Part shown: piece by piece, positions 60,133-64,000 of the stretch
Numbering within the stretch: position 1 is the first letter of the stretch
Layout of the letters: each line of letters begins with the position of its first letter
Assembly (NCBI GenBank): GCA_001795455.1
Contig: MGPB01000008.1
Location: 186,001-250,000, forward strand
DNA from: Curvibacter sp. GWA2_63_95
GTDB taxonomy: Bacteria > Pseudomonadota > Gammaproteobacteria > Burkholderiales > Burkholderiaceae_C
Length of the DNA stretch: 64,000 nucleotides
Reading direction: 5' to 3'
Made by a program: the position numbers and the translations under genes
The notes under the pieces: model-generated
The model's input: only the letters and a program-made list of their open reading frames with translations
The model's database searches: none
What the model was told of the DNA's origin: nothing

Positions 60133-60981
60133 CTAAATACCCACCAGTTGGCGCAGCGTCATCGGGCCGAGCAGCAGGGCTGCAAAGCCAGCACCAGCCA
60201 GGAATGGACCGAATGGCACATAGCCACCTTCGCGCAGACCGCTGGTGAATTTCATGCCAATGCCCACAATGGCACCAATCACCGACGCAATCAGGATGAT
60301 GGGAATCAGCAAAGGCCAGCCAAACCAGGCTCCCAGCGCGGCAAACAGCTTGAAATCGCCATAGCCCATGCCTTCTTTGCCCGTTACCAGCTTGAATACC
60401 CAGTAAATGGACCACAGCGACCCATAACCCGCCACAGTGCCCCAGAAGGCGGTGGACAAAGTCACAGGAGTCCACTGCATCGCCGCAGCCACCAGACCCA
60501 GCCACATCAGCGGCAAAGTCATGTCGTCGGGTAGCAAGGTGGTGTCCCAGTCGATCAGCGCCATGCCCAGCAGCAAGGCCGAGAATGCGCACCAGGCGAG
60601 CCCGGTTGCAGTAGCGCCCCATTGCCAGGCGCACCAGAAAAACAGGGCTCCTGTGGCCAGCTCGACCAAGGGGTAGCGCACGCTGATCGGGGCTTTGCAG
60701 GCCGCACATTTGCCACCCAGCACGGCATAACTGACAACGGGAATATTTTCAAACCACCGAATCTGGTGCTCACAGTGCGGGCAGCGTGAGCGCGGCACCA
60801 TCAGATTGAAGGGCTCGCTAGCGGCAGTTTCCTTGTCGGAATGCCCGGCGCACTCTGCCGCCCACTGCCGCTCCATCATTTTGGGAAGCCGATGTACCAC
60901 CACGTTGAGAAAACTGCCAATCAGCAAACCCAGCACGCCCACCAGGCTGGCGTCCAGCCACTGCACATCCGTGAGCATCAA
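60133..60981 (-). CDS. pilD: Prepilin peptidase / N-methyltransferase PilD
   Basis: Inner-membrane aspartyl protease that cleaves type IV prepilins and methylates the new N-terminus. The 282-aa product has the cytoplasmic Zn-binding loop with RCPHCEHQIRWFENIPVVSYAVLGGKCAACKAPI. The catalytic aspartates are in LLGMALIDWDTTLLPDD and GYGDFKLFAALGAWFGW. It overlaps pilC by 4 bp. It may also serve a type II secretion system if one is present. Confidence 0.97.
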   Translation of the reverse strand: MMLTDVQWLDASLVGVLGLLIGSFLNVVVHRLPKMMERQWAAECAGHSDKETAASEPFNLMVPRSRCPHCEHQIRWFENIPVVSYAVLGGKCAACKAPISVRYPLVELATGALFFWCAWQWGATATGLAWCAFSALLLGMALIDWDTTLLPDDMTLPLMWLGLVAAAMQWTPVTLSTAFWGTVAGYGSLWSIYWVFKLVTGKEGMGYGDFKLFAALGAWFGWPLLIPIILIASVIGAIVGIGMKFTSGLREGGYVPFGPFLAGAGFAALLLGPMTLRQLVGI

Positions 60982-62195
60982 ACCACTTGTCCCAGCTTGA
61001 AGATTGGCAGGTACATGGATACCACAATACCGCCGATGATGGTGCCCAGTACCACGATGATGATGGGCTCCATCAGGCTGGAGATGCCGGCCACCATATC
61101 ATCGACTTCGGCTTCAAAGAAGTCGGCTGCCTTGCCCAGCATGTGATCGATAGAGCCAGACTCTTCACCAATGGCGCACATCTGTAGCACCATGCTGGGG
61201 AACAGATTCACGTTGGTCATGGCGGCGGTCAAAGCGGTACCGGTTGATACTTCCTGCTGGATTCTTTGGGTGGCTGTTTGGTAGACGATATTGCCCGATG
61301 CACCTCCCACAGAATCAAGGGCTTCCACCAAAGGTACGCCCGCAGCAAACATCGTGGAGAGAGTGCGGGTCCAGCGAGCCACACAGCTTTTGTCAACCAT
61401 CACACCAAAGATGGGCAGTTTGAGCATGAGGCGGTCCATGAACGCTTGGACTTTCTCGTTGCGCCGCCAGGCTTGCATGAAGAAGTACAAGCCGCCGCCG
61501 ATGCCACCGAAGATCAACCACCAGTAGTCAATAAAAAACTCACTCATGGCAATCACGATCAGTGTGGGGGCTGGCAGTTCACCACCAAACGACGAGAACA
61601 CCTGCTTGAACGAGGGGATCACAAAAATCATGATCACCGACACCACCACAAACGCCACCACCAGCACGGCGATGGGGTACATCAGGGCTGACTTGATCTT
61701 CGACTTGATGGCCTCTGTTTTTTCCATGTAGACCGCCAAGCGGTCCAGCAGTTGGTCCAGAATACCGGCCGACTCGCCAGCTTCTACCAGGTTGCAGTAC
61801 AGGTTGTCAAAGTAAAGTGGGTACTTGCGGAAAGCGGTGCTCAGCGAAGTGCCTGTCTCTACATCCTGGCGGATGTCATTGAGCAGCTTGGTGACGCTGG
61901 GGTTGGGATTGCCCCGACCCACAATGTCAAAGGCTTGCAGCAGTGGCACACCGGCTTTCATCATGGTGGCCAGTTGGCGCGTGAAGATCGCCATGTCCTT
62001 GGGCTTGATGCTCTTGCCCGAACGCATGCGGCGTTTTTTGATCTTGGTGGGTGTTACCCCTTGGCGGCGCAGTGACGACTTGACCTGGTTTTCGCCCACG
62101 GCGCGGATTTCACCTCGCACCTGCTTGCCATTGCGGTCTTTGCCTTCCCACTCGAAAACTGCGTCTTTGTTGTCCGCAGACTTTGCTGTTGCCAT
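60978..62195 (-). CDS. pilC: Type IV pilus inner-membrane platform protein PilC
   Basis: Polytopic platform (GspF family) that the PilB motor turns to add pilins. The 405-aa product has FEWEGKDRNGKQVRGEIRA at the N-terminus and two GspF domains. The first carries FTRQLATMMKAGVPLLQAFDIVGRG and the second WTRTLSTMFAAGVPLVEALDSVGGASGN. Three membrane segments are visible. The gap to pilB is 20 bp with an AGGGGACCC ribosome region. Confidence 0.97.
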   Translation of the reverse strand: MATAKSADNKDAVFEWEGKDRNGKQVRGEIRAVGENQVKSSLRRQGVTPTKIKKRRMRSGKSIKPKDMAIFTRQLATMMKAGVPLLQAFDIVGRGNPNPSVTKLLNDIRQDVETGTSLSTAFRKYPLYFDNLYCNLVEAGESAGILDQLLDRLAVYMEKTEAIKSKIKSALMYPIAVLVVAFVVVSVIMIFVIPSFKQVFSSFGGELPAPTLIVIAMSEFFIDYWWLIFGGIGGGLYFFMQAWRRNEKVQAFMDRLMLKLPIFGVMVDKSCVARWTRTLSTMFAAGVPLVEALDSVGGASGNIVYQTATQRIQQEVSTGTALTAAMTNVNLFPSMVLQMCAIGEESGSIDHMLGKAADFFEAEVDDMVAGISSLMEPIIIVVLGTIIGGIVVSMYLPIFKLGQVV

Positions 62196-62215
62196 AGGGT
62201 CCCCTGGGTTGCCTT

Positions 62216-63952
62216 TTATTCGTTGGTGACGGCCAACACTTCTTCCAACGAAGTCAGCCCGAGTTTTACCTTGTGCAGGCCAGCCTGGCGCAATGAGCGT
62301 ACGCCTTCAGCCTCGGATTGCGCTGCAATATCCATGGCGCTGCCGTCCCGCAAGATGATGCGCTGAATTTCGTCGCTAATGGGCATCACTTGGTAAATAC
62401 CAACACGCCCTTTGTAACCGTTGTTACACATCGAGCAACCTACCGCCCTATAAGGCTTCCAACTGCCGTCCAGATCCTGCTCTTTGAAGCCAGCATCCTG
62501 CAGAGCGGCTTTCGGTACATCCACCGGTTGCTTGCAGTTCAGACACAAGCGGCGCGCCAAGCGCTGCGCAGTGATCAAAATCACGCTGGACGCAATGTTG
62601 AAGGGCTGGATGCCCATGTTGCGCATGCGGGTGAGCGTGGTGGGGGCGTCATTGGTGTGCAACGTCGACAGCACCAAGTGTCCGGTCTGCGCCGCCTTGA
62701 TGGAAATGTCCGCCGTCTCCAAGTCGCGAATTTCGCCGACCATGATGATGTCCGGGTCCTGGCGCAAAAAGGATTTCAACGCTGCCGCAAAGGTCAGTCC
62801 CGCTTTTTCATTCACATTCACCTGGTTCACACCCGGCAAGTTGATTTCGGACGGGTCTTCCGCCGTGGCGATGTTGACGCCAGGCTGATTCAGCATGTTC
62901 AGGCAGGTGTACAGCGACACGGTTTTGCCGGAGCCCGTGGGGCCGGTGACCAGAATCATGCCGTAGGGACGTCCAATGGCCTTGACCAGCCGTTCTTTTT
63001 CTTCTGCTTCGTAGCCCAGCGCGTCAATACCCAGTTTGGCGCTACTCGGGTCCAAGATCCGGATCACAATCTTTTCGCCAAACAGCGTGGGCAGGGTGCT
63101 GACGCGGAAATCGATCACGCGGTCTGCGCCTACCTTGAGCTTCATGCGTCCGTCTTGCGGTACCCGTTTCTCGGAAATGTCCATGCGCGAAATCACCTTG
63201 ATCCGCGAGGCCAGCTTGTCCTTGATGGCGATGGGTGGGCTGGCAATTTCGCGTAGCTCACCGTCAATCCGAAAACGCACGCGGTAGGTGTGTTCGTAGG
63301 GCTCAAAATGCAAATCAGAGGCCCGCATGCTGAAGGCGTCCATCAGCATCTTGTGCAAAAACCGCACCACCGGGGCGTCTTCCACCTCTGCTGTGGTCGC
63401 GCTCGTCTCTGTGGCAACTTCTGTTGCGCTTTCATCAAACTCGAAATCCCCACCAATGATGTCTTCCATCGCTTCAGCAGCGGTGGTGGTGTTGGCATCT
63501 ACCAATTTGGAGAGCTTGTCAAACTCGGCAATCACCCAGTCAAACCCCATTTGGGTCGAGAACTTGATGCGTTCGGCGGCGGCCTGGTCGGAAGGGTCTG
63601 CCGTAGCGATGATCAGGCGGTTGCCGCGTTTACTGAGCACCAGCACGCGGAAGTCGGTGCAAATTTTGGGGTCAAGCAGCCCCTTGGGCAGTCGCTGGGG
63701 GTCTACCGCGTCCAGGTCCACCAGCGGAGCTGCGAAGGCAGCTGATAGCGTGTGGGCCAAGTCGGCGGAGGACACAGCCCCGGACCCTACCAATTCCGCC
63801 ATAAAGCTGGTTTTTCCGCCCATAGCCTTGCGGTAAAGGTCTTCAGCCGCCTTTTGCGGCAGCTTTCCAGCAGCCACCAAGGCGCGTCCAATACCGGGCA
63901 GGGCCACCGTGGTGGTGTCGCGGTTAACAGAGTCAGCTACAGCCATAGCCAA
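62216..63952 (-). CDS. pilB: Type IV pilus assembly ATPase PilB
   Basis: Hexameric motor for pilus extension. The 578-aa product has the N-terminal GspE/MshEN domain and Walker A GMILVTGPTGSGKTVSLYTCLNML. The Asp box is PDIIMVGEIRDLETADIS, the His box is TGHLVLSTLHTNDAPTTLTRM, and the Zn-binding cysteines are in CLNCKQP and CSMCNNGYKGRVGIYQ. It is first of the pilB-pilC-pilD operon. The 48 bp between its start and the window end show nothing certain. Confidence 0.97.
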   Translation of the reverse strand: MAMAVADSVNRDTTTVALPGIGRALVAAGKLPQKAAEDLYRKAMGGKTSFMAELVGSGAVSSADLAHTLSAAFAAPLVDLDAVDPQRLPKGLLDPKICTDFRVLVLSKRGNRLIIATADPSDQAAAERIKFSTQMGFDWVIAEFDKLSKLVDANTTTAAEAMEDIIGGDFEFDESATEVATETSATTAEVEDAPVVRFLHKMLMDAFSMRASDLHFEPYEHTYRVRFRIDGELREIASPPIAIKDKLASRIKVISRMDISEKRVPQDGRMKLKVGADRVIDFRVSTLPTLFGEKIVIRILDPSSAKLGIDALGYEAEEKERLVKAIGRPYGMILVTGPTGSGKTVSLYTCLNMLNQPGVNIATAEDPSEINLPGVNQVNVNEKAGLTFAAALKSFLRQDPDIIMVGEIRDLETADISIKAAQTGHLVLSTLHTNDAPTTLTRMRNMGIQPFNIASSVILITAQRLARRLCLNCKQPVDVPKAALQDAGFKEQDLDGSWKPYRAVGCSMCNNGYKGRVGIYQVMPISDEIQRIILRDGSAMDIAAQSEAEGVRSLRQAGLHKVKLGLTSLEEVLAVTNE

Positions 63953-64000
63953 CTAGGATATACGAAGCCAGACGCATTGGTGCGCTTGTAGGGGGCTTGG

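Overview
The window is a gene-dense, GC-rich stretch of betaproteobacterial chromosome. Gene content and order, protein signatures and the intergenic repeats point to the family Comamonadaceae (Rhodoferax/Polaromonas/Acidovorax-like); the genus is not settled. Almost everything is core housekeeping, so I do not claim a new defence or metabolic system. The less ordinary material lies between the genes: three families of short dispersed repeats, a RAYT-type transposase gene with a REP-like flank, and a vapBC module with a perfect 37-bp palindromic operator inserted in the histidine gene cluster.

Layout. 0-6 kb: msrPQ (periplasmic methionine sulfoxide repair), lysA with lptM, cyaY and mrcA. 6-15 kb: the type IV pilus assembly operon pilMNOPQ running into aroK-aroB, then a dGTPase-like gene, a DUF1415 gene and a methyltransferase gene. 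15-18 kb: a SlyB-like lipoprotein, a metallo-beta-lactamase-fold protein and the RAYT. 18-24 kb: gltB-gltD (glutamate synthase). 24-31 kb: mlaFEDACB (outer-membrane lipid asymmetry), an ABC-2 transporter pair, a BolA/IbaG gene and murA. 31-41 kb: histidine biosynthesis, hisG-hisD, then an insertion (small secreted protein, galE, vapBC), then hisC-B-H-A-F-I-E. 41-44 kb: a small membrane protein, a HIT protein, tatABC and a DegS/DegQ-like protease. 44-47 kb: a cysteine-motif protein, a Nif3-family protein, pdxA and mscL. 47-52 kb: petABC (cytochrome bc1), sspA-sspB, tRNA-Thr(TGT) and a DciA-like gene. 52-58 kb: an M23 peptidase, secA, argJ, an ATPase and mutT. 58-64 kb, minus strand: pilB-pilC-pilD-coaE-zapD-yacG.

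How the genes work together. PilMNOPQ (alignment complex and secretin) and PilBCD (extension ATPase, platform, prepilin peptidase) make most of a type IV pilus machine; no pilin or retraction ATPase is in the window. TatABC probably exports MsrP, which has a twin-arginine leader, and perhaps the Rieske protein PetA. The mla genes, murA, mrcA, lysA (meso-DAP to lysine) and lptM all serve the envelope. HisG is the short form and needs HisZ, which is not here.

Repeats. Family A (about 55-60 bp, nine copies) lies at four of the six convergent gene junctions and also enters coding sequence: it spans the hisD start and first about 17 codons and supplies the last codons and stop of mutT. Family B (about 85 bp, two inverted copies) reaches the ribosome-binding site of hisF. 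Family C (GGGACAGA...TCTGTCCC hairpins) sits between gltB and gltD and twice between hisI and hisE. Together they occupy most junctions of the his-tat region.
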